Below are positions 24,891-35,425 of a DNA stretch of 64,000 nucleotides, in pieces. The notes beneath the pieces were generated by a model, which worked only from the letters and a program-made list of their open reading frames with translations, was not told where the DNA came from and ran no database searches. A program made the translations under genes and the position numbers. Numbering within the stretch: the stretch's first letter is position 1; every line of letters starts with the position of its first letter. This stretch comes from Eonycteris spelaea (Eukaryota; Chordata; Mammalia; Chiroptera; Pteropodidae): the NCBI GenBank assembly GCA_003508835.1, contig PUFA01000022.1:6820001-6884000 (forward strand), given 5' to 3'.

Positions 24891-27800
24891 GGGGGGAATG
24901 GAAATTGAAATAAAATGATCAATTATTAAATGTCAGACGCTTTAGGTATGTTATCTCCTTTAAAGTGCCAGCTTCTCTAACTTAATCATTTCTATCATCT
25001 TCACTAACAAACAATGCGACAGACTTCTGCAATAACAACCGAATCAATGTGTCATTTCTAAATGACCTGGATTTCGTCTAGATTTCCAATTATCTTCCTC
25101 CTTTTCCCTCACTCCCTCTTACCCCCTTTTCTTTTCTGCTTCTCCTCCTCTTTTTTCTCTTCCTCCCCCGTACCCCTGTCTCCTCTTTCTTCTCTCTTGG
25201 TTTATACTTCTTATGCTCTTCCGTCTTATTCTCCTACCATCCTTCTCTTTCTACCTAATCTTCTTCTTTCTTGCAATTGGAATTTTATCCAGCTGTCTCT
25301 CTTGGAATTAGTTGCTGCAGAAATTTCTATATAGTGCATTTTCTAAACAACATCTATAAAAATAGAATTTTTAAACCATACTATGAAAGGCAGCCATGTC
25401 ATTTACTGGGAGCAGAAAAGTTAACATTTTAGTTTCTTTTTTTCTCATAAATGGGCAATATGACAGTATATTTTCTCTATAAATAGATGTATTTTTTTTT
25501 CCAGATATACTCCAGAGAAAACTTTCTTTATCAGCTCTCACCACACAGCTGAGGTGTTTTCAAATTAAGAATAGCCTTTATTATGTTTGGTAGAAAATAT
25601 ACACACTAATTTTCTAAGAGAAAATTATCCTTACTTCAATTCGATTAAGAAACATTAATTGAATAACTACTACATACCAAAAAAAAAAAAACCTGCTATG
25701 ATTAGAATACAGAATTTTAAGATTTTTGATCTTGGATACTCTACAGTGTTTTAACCCAAATGAACTTGCAAGTAGTCTTTATTTTCTTATTAACATAATG
25801 CGTGTGTTTAAGCTGAGTATTCAGCTTTGATACTGAATACTTCTAAGTATTTTGCTAAATTTTATTTCTCAAAGTGACATTATAATTCTTTTCTTTCCAC
25901 TATTAGTTAAAAGATACTTGTCATATATCAGGTTATATATAAAAGTTAAAGGACGATGAGAAAGAAAATAGTTATTTCAAAACAGATAAGAAATACAGAT
26001 TCTGTGTTTTTCAGATCGCACACACACAGTGCGTATCTTTCTTTCTGTCTATCTATTACCTATCCATGTATCTATCTATGAAATCTATAAAATTTTGCCT
26101 TTAGAATATGTAATGTATAAATTTTTGGCACTTGTACCCATTTATAATGATACTATTTTACTATTTAATAGGAATTTAACATCGCTTTATAGTTCATCAT
26201 GTCAACATTGAAAATCGATGCTTTAGATATGTTTAAAAACTCAACCAATGAATAGAAATGTATGCAGAAAGCAATAGTCATCACACATGATATATATGTT
26301 TAAAAAATGAGGTCAGTTTGGAAACTTGTGTGTGGTATTAGACCAGCATAGCACAGTGTGCCAGGCAGAAGAATTGATTTGAAATTAAAAATAAAAATGT
26401 TAGAAATTTGCTTGCATTTTTGGCACCTACTTGTGTCCTGGTGGGCTCCAAATGGAGCCTCATATTGTTTTTCTCCAATCCATCTTGGAGCTGACAGACA
26501 TGCAAGTTACAAGTCACAGCTTGCATATCGTGCCTTAGGATGACAAAGCTCAATAAAAACAATTATTTCAAAACCCATAACTCATTCATTATTAAATCTA
26601 TGAAAAGAGTTTTAATTTCCTGTGCAATTACATAGTGAAATGTCATACTCTGGATGAAAAAAAGATTAATTGCTTTTGATAAAATACTGTGTATTTTTGT
26701 TTGACTTTTTGGACATCCATTTAATGTAGTAATATCATTTCAATCTAATGTGCTTCATATCATACAGAATTATTGTAATTTTGCAGAGGAAATATTGTTT
26801 AATTATTTTCTTTTCTCATAAAGGAGTAAGAATAAAATATTAATTCTTCTTGGCTCAAAAGCACCACAAGCCACTCTTCAATTTTTAAATCACATTGGAA
26901 ACTCTTACAAATAAGCAGTAGACAAATATGAGTAATGTATTTGCAGAAGATTCATAAGATTACCTCAAGTAACATTTATATGTCATGTGCAGACACAAAT
27001 TACAGTTTCTATCATTTGGATTTGTTTTCTACTTACCAATGATTATTAAGTAATCCATAACAATGACCAGTCACTTTCTTCCTCTCACAAATATGACATT
27101 AATTTATTCTCTCATGAAGGCTAAACTAATGGCAAATGAATCTTCAGGAAAATAAACTGTCTGAATACTATAAGCTATACTCTGCACAGTGACTAAGAAA
27201 CTAAGAAACCCCCATGAGAGTGAAAATAGCACTCGAGAAATAGTGGAAGTGAGGGGCAATCATGACATTTTGACCTATTGCATCTCGCCCAGTAAATGCT
27301 CAGCTGTGATACAATTTCATTCTCTTGTGTTTCTGAAAAAAAAAGCTGAAATTGGCCTTTGATAGGAAATTAATGTTTTAATCCACCTTTCTACAGAAAA
27401 ATATAAATCGACATTTAGTAGGGTTCAGACTATTAAATACCTATTGTATTCACTGATGTTAAATAGCAAATAATAAAAATATGGAATAATACACAGAGAG
27501 AACATTTTGAATAATTAGAACACGAGGAGGAGACAACACTCCGTTTGCATCAATGTAATATGATTGACAGTCTGGCCTGTCAACATGTGTTGTCGGTCAG
27601 GAATGAGGTTGACTGTCACATATACTTTGGAAAGCTTATACCGTACCTCATCTATCAAAAACTAATACGGGAGATTGTGAGCCTTAAAATCAGTGCATTT
27701 ATTTTTTCCGAGAATTACACATCAACTAGAGTCATTTGATGTCCAACATTTTCTTCCCTTTTGCTGATTTGTGTAAAAGAAAGCTGGAGAAGGATAAACA

Positions 27801-28944
27801 GTAGAAGATTGCCTTTTCCAAGGTGACAAGAAAGAGTGTTTCACGGAAAGCATATTGAGCATTAGAAATGAAATTTCCATATTCACTTATAATTTTGAAA
27901 TACCTATTTAGGTAAAATGTGAAAAGAAAATTTACTTTGCATGTATCAGTCATTATTTGTCAGTAATGAAGTACTGGTTATCTTTCCATTGCTATAATTT
28001 AACCAAATGTCAATAAACCTATATTTATCCCGAAAATGTGAATTGGAAAATTGAACAGTTATTTGATTTAATGTTTATGTAAATGTATCCCTTAAATTAA
28101 TAGCATAAATGGAAAATAATGTAAACATATAATTTTTAAGTATTACATTTAATTTTCCATGTAATATGTAGACTCCTAAAACATATATTATGTATATTTT
28201 AATTGATAGGCAGCAGCCTGGATATCTGAGTAATACAAAAATTAAAAAGCTTCTAATCTGAAATTATGCATGATGTTTTAAAGATGAAGTTTGGACTCTG
28301 AGTACAAAGAATGAAATATAAGTATTCTTGTGCATCTCCAAGATTTTTACACAACAGGCACATGGCTATGATTATCCAATTTTATTTAAAACATTTCCAT
28401 AACTTGATAGTTTTTTTTTAATTTTAAGAATAAATAGATTTTAAAAGAATGAAAAGGTAAATACAATGAATATATGAAGGCCTATCACAAAATAACCATT
28501 TAATTTTATATCTTACAAAACATAATTTGTCTAGATTCACAGTAGACATTTCTTTAAGTACTAATGAATGGCAGAATCAAAGGAAGAACGGAGATTATAC
28601 TTTATAATATTTAAATAAAATATTGCAGGTAAATTTTTATTTACTCTAAAGACATTATGAATAAACATATGATTTTCTATTATACTTCATTATTCTTAAG
28701 GGCCTAATAAGTCTTTGAATCAATTTTGGCCTGTTAAAGGTTAAGCTTTTTTTATATCATATCATTAAAATTGCTTTTTTAAATGTCAAGGATAACCTAC
28801 ATTTTGCCAAATTCAGTTTTTAATTCTCTTTCCTTAGCATAATGTCTATTTTAGTTCGATTCTCAACATGCATGTCTTCAATTCTCTCATTCATGTCTTT
28901 TCTAATGATACTTTTTCTGTATGTAATCCAATGATTTAAGTATC
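24891..28944. other. Unannotated AT-rich sequence
   Basis: Includes a pyrimidine-rich tract at 25065-25275 (about 200 bases of nearly pure C/T) and an A run at 25679-25692. A unique block at 26335-26545 has frames on both strands (74 and 61 codons) with no domain. Nothing else recognised. Confidence 0.5.
25065..25275 (+). repeat. Polypyrimidine low-complexity tract
   Basis: Dominated by CTTCC, CTCCT and TTTCT words. The 90-codon frame over it is serine/leucine/phenylalanine-rich only because of this composition. Confidence 0.8.
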
Positions 28945-29985
28945 ATTTTTATACTGATGACTCCAAATTTTCTATCATAGCTTTGTCTTTTCTTCTGATC
29001 TCCTACCTGTGCATTTCATTGCCTACTCAGCAATACCACTTAGATACCTAAAACATCTCAAAGGCACCATGTAAAAAGGAGAACTCACAATCACAGCTGT
29101 ACCAAACTTTCTCCTATCCCAATGTCCCTTAGTGAATCTCGCTCATAATTACTCATACCAATATATTGGAACATTTGATTTCTCTGACACAGTATATCTA
29201 ATTCATCAACATTTTTTTTCAAAGTACATACAAAATAGAAATGCATCCCGCCAACTTCAACATTATCATATCTTTTTAAGCCACCAACATCTGCCTGTGC
29301 TGTGACATTAAATTCTTTATTGGTTCCTCTCTGTCCATGCTTGCATATTTATATTTTCTTCACAAAGGGGCCAATGTTATATTTAAAAACAAAAGTTAAA
29401 AAATAATGCCAACTTCGTTATGATATTTCAATAGATGCACATAATATTTAAATAAAATCTAGACCCCTTCTAACTGTCCATAAGTCATTATCTGATCAAA
29501 TCCTGCCAGTTTCCCACTTTAATCCGTACAATTTTTTCCCTTCCCCATTAACTATGTAAAAACCACACTAAACTATTTGGTATTCTTTGCACATTCCAAC
29601 CTTATTCTTGAATTAGGAGCTTTATATTATCTGATTTCCCAGCCTTTAAATTATTCCTTTGAATTTTTGCATGGCTGACCCATTCTTGATATTCAGTTTA
29701 ATCCTTCATAACATTTTTGGCCCAGGCTGAAAGGTCACATCCTCAGAAAACCCAATTCTAAATACCTTTTCAAAAACAGATTCTCTCTCCAGTCACTCTC
29801 TTTCCTAATATAAAACCATTATCTAAGATTAGCTTATTTTTTATTCTGTATTCTTCTGGCTCCAGTAGCATGTGATGGGAAAACACTTTTTTTCACTACT
29901 ATATTCCCAAGAACTCACTTAACATACTGTAGTAGCTCCAAAAATATTTGTTGAATGAGTAAGTGAAAGAATGAATGAACTTCTG
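28945..29985 (+). mobile_element. L2 LINE fragment with 3' end
   Basis: Blocks occur in L2 order: TATACTGATGACTCCAAATT (28952), ACCTAAAACATCTCAAAGGC near 29048, a CTGATCAAATCCTGCC element near 29492, AGGTCACATCCTCAGAAAAC near 29731, and the 3' end ATATTTGTTGAATGAG followed by TGAA-type repeats ending near 29985. The TGAA repeat tail is characteristic of L2 (CR1-clade) 3' ends. It is about 1 kb long and diverged, with no open frame. Confidence 0.8.
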
Positions 29986-30204
29986 CACAATACTACATTG
30001 AGTGAGATATTTAGTAATTTTGTATACACTGCTGAAATCCGTCAGCCATGGTAGTGACAGCCCTCCTCTGAATAAGCTCTGTTATGACAGTTTGACTACA
30101 AAAAACTCCATCAACACCTACTTGTTCAAGGACATGGGTGGCCATAGAAAACCCTTCACCATGACACTGGTTAATCTCTGCTTTGAAATATCCTCAAACT
30201 TTTC

Positions 30205-30480
30205 CTCCTAGTTTTATTAAGGTATGATTAACAAATAAAAAACTGTACATATTTAGGTTGTACAATGTAATTTTTTTAATGCCTACAGTACCCAGTCTTC
30301 CTAGGTGGTCTCCCATCCAAGTACTAACCAGGCCTGATCCTACTTAGCTTCCAAGATCAGATGAGATTGGGCGAGTTTAGGGTGGCATGGCCATAGACCC
30401 TACAATGTTATTTTTTAAGTGTGCAATAAGATGATTTTATATATGTGTGTGTGTATTTATGTTTATATTTATATATAAAT
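30205..30480 (-). mobile_element. L1 3'-end remnant, antisense, interrupted by 5S insert
   Basis: The left part reads TTTTATTAAGGTATGATTAA and then TGTACATATTTAGGTTGTAC, the reverse complement of an old L1 3' UTR terminus. The right part resumes after the 5S-like insert with AAGTGTGCAATAAGATGATT. The insert splits it at 30281-30400. Confidence 0.65.
30281..30398 (-). pseudogene. 5S rRNA retrocopy (pseudogene)
   Basis: The minus strand aligns without gaps to about 118 of the 121 nt of vertebrate 5S rRNA, from the first G to the GGC just before the terminal U run. I count about 15 substitutions, many of them at CpG positions. The intervals corresponding to GTTAGTACTT and GGATGGGAGA (which includes the box C region) are unchanged, while the box A region carries substitutions. 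Flanks are near-identical: TACAATGTAATTTTTTTAAT at 30261-30280 and TACAATGTTATTTTTTAAGT at 30401-30420 match at 17 of 20 positions. They look like a target-site duplication, with A-rich sequence at the 3' end. This indicates L1-mediated insertion. No downstream T run acting as a terminator and no upstream promoter were seen, so it is probably silent. Confidence 0.93.
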
Positions 30481-30539
30481 ATTAAACAATTTTATTCTGA
30501 GATTGTACTAGTTATGAAATTAAAAATCTAGTTGCAGAA

Positions 30540-30765
30540 TATCATTTTGTTTAAGACATTTGCTGTCTCACAAGCAAACCTGGGTTTAGTTCACCTGCCT
30601 TTTCCACCTACTAGCTTTCTGACAGGGAGATTTTATCTAACCACTTGTCTTTATTTCTTTCTTTGTTTCAGGGAGGAGATGTAAATACCTACCTTATACA
30701 GTTGTATTGATGATGAAATAATCTCAGGCATGTAATGTATTGACATAAATTGACAAATTAGAGAT
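30540..30765 (+). repeat. MIR SINE fragment
   Basis: The sense-strand MIR order is visible: AACCTGGGTTTAGTTCACCT, CACCTACTAGCTTTCTGACA, AACCACTTGTCTTTATTTCT, then AATACCTACCTTATACAG and GTTGTATTGATGATGAAATA. The match spans the tRNA-like and core portions. Confidence 0.8.
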
Positions 30766-31719
30766 GGTTCATATGATTTTCAGTTTTGCCAACTCTTATG
30801 GTTATCAACATAGTTAACAAATGAAATACTTAAGTTAGTATATTATAGGAAAACATGGATACAAAGACCAGCATATGTTAATACATAGGAAAGGAAATTA
30901 GTCTGAGTAACTGGAGTGATTCTTAACCTCTGATAACTGAGTTTCAACTTGAAAAATACTAAAGAAAAGGAAAAGCATACACTGAATCACAAATGTATTG
31001 TATTCTAGTATTATCATTAAACAACTGTGAATATAAGGTTATATTTGTACATAAGTGGCTATTAAAAGAAATTTTATGTATACATTTATAGATATGAACA
31101 AATATTTAAATTTAGAGTATATATTTTAGTAGTTGCTATTCAGTAATTAGTAACATATAATGCTTTTATTTGATGAGTAACCAAGATTAACAGGAATGCA
31201 ATATATGTCTGCAAACTTTGTTTTTAGAATAAGGAAGAAATTTATAGTTTATGCAGAGATTATATCACATTACTTTTTAGCTTAGTATGGTATTAAAGCA
31301 CATAAAACAAACACAGTGGTTCCTAGAAGATAGGTCTGTAAAATTAGTTTTGGGCTCCTTACAAATTTTGGAAGTATGTACAGAGAATCAAAAGGGCTGT
31401 GCTCAAATCTTAAATATATAAGCTCTCTGGAAATCAATGTTTGATTTTGTAAAATGAAAATAATCATCTCTCTCAGTTTCCTAGAGAGGCTCTAAGCAAA
31501 TAAAATATTTTAAACCCATTTAGTAAAGTTAAAAGTGCAACGACCCTACTTTTAATATTACCAAGCAACATAATAATAAGGAAATTTGAACACTTCTAAA
31601 TTTATAAACTAAGCATCACCTTTTCTTTCTGAATCCTCTATTCACATTATCATATTGTAAATCCAGAGAGTAATAATACATAATACTTCTTCAGATTTTA
31701 AATTGAAAAAAGCCTAGCC
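30766..31719. other. AT-rich sequence, possible decayed MIR
   Basis: At 31390-31540 a TTTTGTAAAATGAAAATAAT-like string and a following GAGAGGCTCTAAGCAAATAA resemble a decayed sense MIR core, but the match is weak. The remainder is unrecognised AT-rich DNA. Confidence 0.4.
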
Positions 31720-32060
31720 TTTGCCTGTCATGTATTTTTTCCCCCTAAGTGAGTAGGTGTCCTGAAGACAGATACTGCTATAACAACAGGATAAATTATA
31801 AAACTTTGATGCGTTTCATCCATTTGCTGATAACTGATTATCTCACCTGGCTCTTGATCCACTTCTTCCAATAAAATGATGTACAATGCTTTGCAGTGTG
31901 AACAACGACATAAAGGTGCTATAGAATATCACAGCGGCGTTCGCCGTTATGAGTCAGAGAGCAGAGATAAAAGCTTCAGTGGCAGGCTTAATAGAAGCCA
32001 ATGTTTTGTATTCAGCAATGATAGATGATAATGAAAGAAAAGAAGTATAGATTGTGTTTT
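31720..32060. promoter_or_regulatory. Candidate regulatory block (GATA, E-box, AP-1 words)
   Basis: A unique, balanced-composition block without recognised repeats. It holds GCTGATAACTGATTATCTCA directly followed by CACCTGG (two opposed GATA-type words and an E-box) near 31827-31853. A CGGCG-TT-CGCCG hairpin lies at 31935-31946, a TGAGTCA AP-1 word begins at about 31949 and AGATAA at about 31964. Such words occur by chance, so the call is only a candidate. Confidence 0.25.
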
Positions 32061-32921
32061 ATGTCATTATTGGTTGTTACTCATAGACTCTCAGTCAGGG
32101 GTATGTGTGTGGGTGTGGGTCATGGAATTCTGGGTGTCTTTGCTGTATTTGGCAAGTGAATTATTTTACCATCTGAATACCTAAATCTCTGCTAGATGCA
32201 CAGAGATGCATGAAAAAGAGAGGGACTATTTTTAGGATAATGCATTTGTGATCAAGTAATAGATTAGAACCAGAAGTGAAAACTTTACTTTTTAAATAAT
32301 TCTGTGAAATGTACCTAGATCAGCTAAAGCACTTCATTGTATGCCTTAGTAATCTTGGATCCATTAAATAATTTTGCCAAAATAATACATATATTTTAAT
32401 ATATATTCTATATTAATATTTATATAATAGTATATATATATTTGAGATAAAAAGTTGATTGTACATGGTAAACTTAATAGAATTAATTGTTTCAAAATAT
32501 AATTGGGCAACACTATTTGTACATATTTAACCTAATGCTTACCAGCTATACACACTTGCATCTGGGATGTCTAGCTAATCATTTTTAAAAGCGGACAGAT
32601 GACAGTTATGAAGATTCTTCTTCATCTCTGAAGATAAATTGCTTCCTTTTTCAGGCAGGGTCAGTTATTCTTCTACACACATTCAGTTCTATTCTCTGGA
32701 TACAATAGATGACTCATTCCCATGGATCTGACCTGTGTTTCCTTTTCACTTCCTTTATGTCAGAAATGTACTAGCTGTGTAATTAAGCTTTAGCATTCAG
32801 TGATCTGAACACATTCATTTAGTAACTGGACACAGAAAAAGCATTTGTGTGCTTGTCACTAATACAAAGAAATCTGAGTTTGGTGACTGCCATGGAAAGA
32901 CATAATTTCTAGAAGGATTGC
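32061..32921. other. Unannotated sequence
   Basis: AT-rich with a TATA-like low-complexity stretch near 32400-32450. No gene or clear repeat. Confidence 0.5.
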
Positions 32922-32995
32922 ATTTAAAAGAAGATATATATTCACAGTAGTAATGTGAATATATTAAAAGAAGATACATATTCACAGTAGTAATG
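32922..32995 (+). repeat. Tandem duplication, 40-bp period
   Basis: A 34-bp unit containing AAAAGAAGATATATATTCAC and ending in AGTAGTAATG at 32922-32955 recurs at 32962-32995 with about three substitutions. The copies abut the CpG-rich block that follows. Confidence 0.9.
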
Positions 32996-33480
32996 CAGAC
33001 ATCAAGTCCGTATATCTGTGCTATGTGGAATAAAACAATGGTGGCTCTGTCGTGTGGCGGACATGAGTATAATGTGCTTTACTTTAGGATACTTACATTA
33101 TTTCACCTTTCGAATAGCTTAGTCACAACTCCGAGTGGCTGCTCTGGAATAATGCAAGCATATTCAGCAGGATGTCTCGAATCGTTGCTTCTCCACCGGC
33201 GGGCTAAGGCTCCAAAGGTTTCTTACTCAGTACCCTCATATGCAGGACTTCTTGCATCGCCACAGAAGGGAGATTCAAGGGATGTCTCCCTGTCTGTGAG
33301 AATTCCCTGCTGCAAGACGACATTGGAGAGATGCTTAACGACACGCTGTCACACGGGAAATCTTTGCGAGAGAGAGGCCTGCCGAGGTCTCATGAGAATC
33401 CCCTAATGGTTCTGCAGCGTCAGTAACACACACCAAAACCTAGCGTCGTGGAAAAGAGTAAAATGCTATTTTGGATTTCC
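32996..33480. other. CpG-enriched block of unknown origin
   Basis: I count about 20 CpG dinucleotides in roughly 480 bp, while flanking kilobases have only a few each. A 137-codon frame (32993-33406, plus strand) covers it. The translation is cysteine-rich with no recognisable domain, and the ATG lies in the 40-bp duplication. It could be a retained CpG island or enhancer, an unrecognised LTR or retrocopy that has not yet lost its CpGs, or chance. I do not call a gene. Confidence 0.45.
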
Positions 33481-34034
33481 GATGCCTTGTTTTAAAAGAC
33501 GAGTCTCTTTTTCTGTATTTTTTTATGGAATGTCTCACTCCTTATTTTATTATTATGTCATATATTTCCTCCCACTGGGGAACCTTGTATGCTTAGGTAA
33601 CTGATGTTATTTTGTTGGTAGACTGAACAGAAGACTTGGAATTAGTGCATTAGGCACTTATAAGGAATATTAAAATTAAAAAAAACTCCTATTATGAACA
33701 ATACTAATATTGAAATTCAAATTTCTTCAGCCAATAAATGTACTTTTCATAATTAACCTTCACTGTTTGGGAAATGCCTTTCCCATCACTCCTTCCCTCT
33801 GGATCTACTTCTCTTTTTATTTTATTTTATTTTATTTTATTTATTTTTTTACTTTCCTTCTGCTAAGTCCCCTTGCTGGGGTTTGACAGGTGAAGGATTC
33901 TGATGACTCCTGACAAAGATGAGGAAATTGAAAGCTTTCGAAGCTCAATGTTTATGAGTTTTACATATGTAGTTTTTCTATGAGTACGTGAGTGCTTTTT
34001 GCAATGGTATCACTTACCTTATACACACCTGAAA
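33481..34034. other. Unannotated sequence
   Basis: Contains the TTTTA microsatellite. The remainder is unrecognised, possibly including decayed L1 upstream sequence near 33870-34030. Confidence 0.45.
33814..33850 (+). repeat. (TTTTA)n microsatellite
   Basis: About seven pentanucleotide units with a terminal imperfect part. Confidence 0.95.
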
Positions 34035-35425
34035 ATCCTGTTGACAATGTCAAGCATAACAGCATGCACATCATCGGGGTGTCAGGAGGAGAAGAGAGCA
34101 CATAAGGGGTTGAAAATCTGTTTGAAGAAACAACAAAGGAAAACTTCCATAACCTGGCGAAGGAAATAGACGTACAAGTCTAGAAGACACAGGTGGTCCC
34201 TGACAAGATGAACCCAAAGAGGCCCACACCAGGACACATCATACACAATTAAAATACCGAAACTTAAAAATGAGGAAAGAACATGAAAAAAGAAAGAGAA
34301 AAGCAGTTAGTTAAATACAAGGGAGCTCCCAGAAGACTTCCAGCTGACTTTTCAGTAGGAACTTTGCAGGCCACAAGGGATTGGTGTGAAATAGTCAAAG
34401 TGATGAGAAACAAGGACTGACGACCAAGATTGCTCTACCCACCCAGCAAGGCTATCATTTAGAATTGAAGGAGAGGTGAAGAGCTTCTCAGACAAGAAAA
34501 AGCCAAAGGAGTTCATCACCATAAAGCTGGTATTACACAAATGCTAAAAGGATTTGTTTAAGAAGAACAATAACAAAAGTTAAAAACGTGGGTAATGAAA
34601 TCACAATAACTACATACCTGTCAATAATTATTTTCCATGTAAATAGATTATAATCAAAAGACACAGAGCGGTAGAATGGAGAAACACACGACCGCTACTT
34701 ACACTGCCTGCAAGGGACTCATATCACGTCGAAAGACACAGACAGACTGTAAGTAAAGGGATGCAAAAAGATATTTCATGAAAATGGACATGAAAAAAAA
34801 TCAGAGGTAGCAATATTTATACCAGACGAGATAGACTTTAGAATAAAGCCTATAACAGGAAATGAAGAACATTTCATATGCAATAGCCAAGATATGGAAG
34901 CAACCTAAGTGTCCATCAATAGACAATTGGGCAAAGAAGATGTGGTGCATATATACAAAGAATATTACTTGGCCATAAAAAAAAAAATGAAGTTTTACCA
35001 TTTGCAACAACACCAATGGACCTAGAGGGCATACCGCTAAGGAAAATAAGTCAGACAGAGCAAGACAAATATCATAGGATTTCTCTTATATGTGGAATCT
35101 ACAAATAAAAAACAAACAGTTAAACAGACACAAACTCATAGCTACAGAGAACAAACTGATAGTGTCCAGATAGGAGGGTTTGGGGAAGCTGGGTGAAAAG
35201 GTGAAGGGATTAAGAAGCACAAATGGGCAATCACAAAACAGTCACAGGGATGTGAAGTGCAGCATAGGGGATAAGGTCAAGAACTTCATAGTAACCGCAG
35301 GTGGCAGGCTTGTTGGAAGGATCACTTCGTAAGTTATATAAATGTCCAACCACTATGCTGTGCATCTGAAACTAGTATAATATTGAATGTCAAGTATAAC
35401 TGGACAAATGAATAAAATAAAACAA
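34035..35425 (+). mobile_element. L1 copy lacking most of ORF2
   Basis: The left part (34035-34560) is the C-terminal half of L1 ORF1. Readable pieces include KMNPKRPTPGHII, YKGAPRRLPADFS and FRIEGEVKSFSDKKKPKEFI, with stops and shifts between them. It is followed by an inter-ORF gap and the first part of the ORF2 endonuclease region (about 34605-34868). At about 34870 the sequence jumps to the ORF2 C-terminus (AAGATATGGAAGCAACCTAA, then GGCCATAAAA and YALYVES-like text near 35085) and the 3' UTR, ending AACTAGTATAATATTGAATG with an A-rich tail at 35425. The reverse transcriptase part is missing. The structure is an internal deletion, not an intact element. Confidence 0.88.

Noticed and set aside
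30281..30398. Functional 5S rRNA gene
   Set aside because: About 13% diverged, box A region mutated, flanked by a target duplication, no terminator-like T run after the 3' end on the minus strand.
32993..33406. 137-codon plus-strand frame as a gene
   Set aside because: No recognisable domain, start codon inside a local duplication, no promoter or splice evidence. Kept only as a CpG-rich block.
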